Notes under the pieces: model-generated
Database searches by the model: none
Told to the model about the DNA's origin: nothing
What the model saw: the letters and a program-made list of their open reading frames with translations, nothing else
Translations under genes and position numbers: made by a program
In this document: positions 13,897 through 15,096 of the stretch, in pieces
Position numbering within the stretch: position 1 is the first letter of the stretch
Layout: every line of letters starts with the position of its first letter
Source of the DNA: an uncultured Lachnospiraceae bacterium
GTDB lineage: Bacteria; Bacillota; Clostridia; Lachnospirales; Lachnospiraceae
DNA length: 15,096 bases
Assembly: GCA_947653315.1 (NCBI GenBank)
Contig: CANTGP010000022.1
Location: 1-15,096, forward strand
Direction: 5' to 3'

Positions 13897-15009
13897 ATGC
13901 ATTATGATTACCTGATAGTGGGAGCCGGGCTTTTTGGGGCTGTTTTTGCCAATGAGATGAAAAAAAGGGGAAGGAAATGCCTTGTCATTGAGAAGCGGGA
14001 GCATATCGCCGGAAATATTTATACGGAAGAAATGCTTGGAATCCAGGTACATAAATACGGGGCGCATATTTTCCATACGTCCGATGAAAGAGTGTGGGAG
14101 TATATGAACCGGTATGCCGTATTTAACCGGTTTATCAATTCGCCCGTGGCGGTATACGGGGACGAGATTTATAATCTGCCGTTTAACATGAATACGTTCA
14201 GCCGGATGTGGGGGGTTAAGACTCCTGCAGAGGCAGAAGCCGTGGTGGAAAGCCAGAGGAAGGAACTGGCAATCACGGAACCGAAGAATTTGGAAGAACA
14301 GGCGCTGTCCCTGGCAGGAAGGGATGTTTACGAAAAACTCATTAAGGGTTACACGGAGAAACAGTGGGGGCGTTCCTGCACGGAGCTTCCGGCGTTTATC
14401 ATCAAGCGGGTACCGCTGCGGTTTACCTACGATAACAATTATTTTAACGATTTGTATCAGGGAATTCCCGTGGGCGGGTATACGGCGGTTGTCAGGAAAA
14501 TGCTGGAAGGGGTACCGGTGCGGACGGGAACGGAGTATAAGGAGTTTTTGGGCGCCTGCAGGGCAGACGGCAGCATGTCTTTCGGAAAAATCCTGTATAC
14601 GGGCATGATCGACGAATATTTTGATTACCGGCTGGGAGCGTTAGAGTACCGTTCCCTGCGGTTTGAGGAAGAAGTGATGCCGGACTGCGACAATTTCCAG
14701 GGGAATGCGGTGGTGAACTATACGGAACGGGAAGTGCCTTATACCAGGATCATTGAGCATAAACATTTTGAATTCGGAACCGGAAAGGGGACGGTCATCA
14801 CGAGGGAATATCCCGTCAAATGGCAAAGAGGGGATGAACCGTATTATCCGGTCAATGATGCATGTAACAATAAGCTGTTTGACGAATACAGGAAACTGGC
14901 GCAAAAAGAAGGAAATGTCCTTTTTGGCGGCAGGCTTGGACAATATAAATATTACGATATGGACAAAGTGGTCGCCGCGGCATTGGAAATGGCGGAAGCG
15001 GAATGCTGA
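13897..15009 (+). CDS. glf: UDP-galactopyranose mutase
   Basis: 370 residues, the usual length of bacterial Glf. This FAD enzyme interconverts UDP-galactopyranose and UDP-galactofuranose, the donor for galactofuranose in surface glycans. Visible signatures are the N-terminal Rossmann motif YLIVGAGLFGAVFA, HKYGAHIFHT, PFNMNTF, the EKQWG segment with the following RVPLRFTYDNNYF that lines the active site, and the C-terminal FAD site GGRLGQYKYYDMD. The purine-rich GGAAGGGAAGG before the ATG serves as ribosome site. It follows the small regulator in the same unit and is closed by a strong terminator. Its presence suggests that the glycan made or modified by this locus contains galactofuranose. 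Confidence 0.97.
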   Translation: MHYDYLIVGAGLFGAVFANEMKKRGRKCLVIEKREHIAGNIYTEEMLGIQVHKYGAHIFHTSDERVWEYMNRYAVFNRFINSPVAVYGDEIYNLPFNMNTFSRMWGVKTPAEAEAVVESQRKELAITEPKNLEEQALSLAGRDVYEKLIKGYTEKQWGRSCTELPAFIIKRVPLRFTYDNNYFNDLYQGIPVGGYTAVVRKMLEGVPVRTGTEYKEFLGACRADGSMSFGKILYTGMIDEYFDYRLGALEYRSLRFEEEVMPDCDNFQGNAVVNYTEREVPYTRIIEHKHFEFGTGKGTVITREYPVKWQRGDEPYYPVNDACNNKLFDEYRKLAQKEGNVLFGGRLGQYKYYDMDKVVAAALEMAEAEC

Positions 15010-15056
15010 CGGCGGTTATGGATAAGCAGAGGAATGAATTTGACAAATGTTTGGAG

Positions 15057-15089
15057 CGGAACGTCCCAGGGACGTTCCGTTTTCTTTTT
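15057..15089 (+). terminator. Strong intrinsic terminator after glf
   Basis: CGGAACGTCC (15057-15066) pairs perfectly with GGACGTTCCG (15070-15079) around a 3-base loop, followed directly by the T-rich run TTTTCTTTTT (15080-15089). A 10-bp GC-rich stem with an adjoining T tract is a textbook rho-independent terminator and ends the regulator-glf unit. Confidence 0.93.
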
Positions 15090-15096
15090 ATGCACA

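Noticed and set aside
1..15096. CRISPR arrays, tRNA or rRNA genes, transposases, toxin-antitoxin pairs
   Set aside because: No regularly spaced repeats of CRISPR size, no cloverleaf-like or rRNA sequence, and no transposase motifs were seen on either strand.

Overview
The window reads as a chromosomal surface-glycopolymer (polysaccharide or teichoic-acid-like) locus of a Clostridia member, most likely Lachnospiraceae. The reasons are protein style, strong AGGAGG-type ribosome sites, sigma-A promoters with extended -10 boxes, and moderate GC with AT-rich intergenic stretches. The species cannot be named from the sequence alone. All genes but one lie on the + strand.

Layout. Positions 1-207 hold no recognisable gene. 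They are GC-rich, contain several small inverted repeats, and include a short minus-strand frame running off the left edge. At about 277-4499 lies an acyl-decoration module: an FkbH-like HAD-IIIC protein (predicted to load a glyceryl group from a glycolytic intermediate onto a carrier), its acyl carrier protein, and an MBOAT membrane O-acyltransferase. A VOC-fold protein is encoded on the opposite strand between the carrier protein and the MBOAT. An 11-bp degenerate tandem repeat lies between FkbH and the carrier protein and includes the FkbH stop codon. A weak hairpin follows the MBOAT gene. A strong promoter (4538-4566) then starts a second unit, 4598-10338: a polyprenyl-phosphate type family 2 glycosyltransferase and three large polytopic membrane proteins of GT-C / DUF6044 / DUF2142 character, closed by a hairpin.

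The third region, 10420-13296, has a small SAM methyltransferase, a radical SAM/SPASM protein with its own near-consensus promoter (11035-11063), and an SGNH/GDSL lipoprotein with a long low-complexity linker. The last region, 13297-15089, has an AT-rich regulatory stretch, a small Cro/C1-type DNA-binding protein, UDP-galactopyranose mutase (glf) and a strong intrinsic terminator.

How it may work together (inference): the GT2 enzyme charges a lipid phosphate with a sugar, GT-C type enzymes use that donor on the outside of the membrane, and glf supplies UDP-galactofuranose. The FkbH/carrier/MBOAT set makes a carrier-bound acyl group and moves it across the membrane onto the glycopolymer, formally like D-alanylation by DltC/DltB. 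The secreted SGNH lipoprotein could be the acyl-transfer partner or the matching esterase. The most notable points are the FkbH-ACP-VOC-MBOAT module with an antisense gene inside it, and the 11-bp repeat array.
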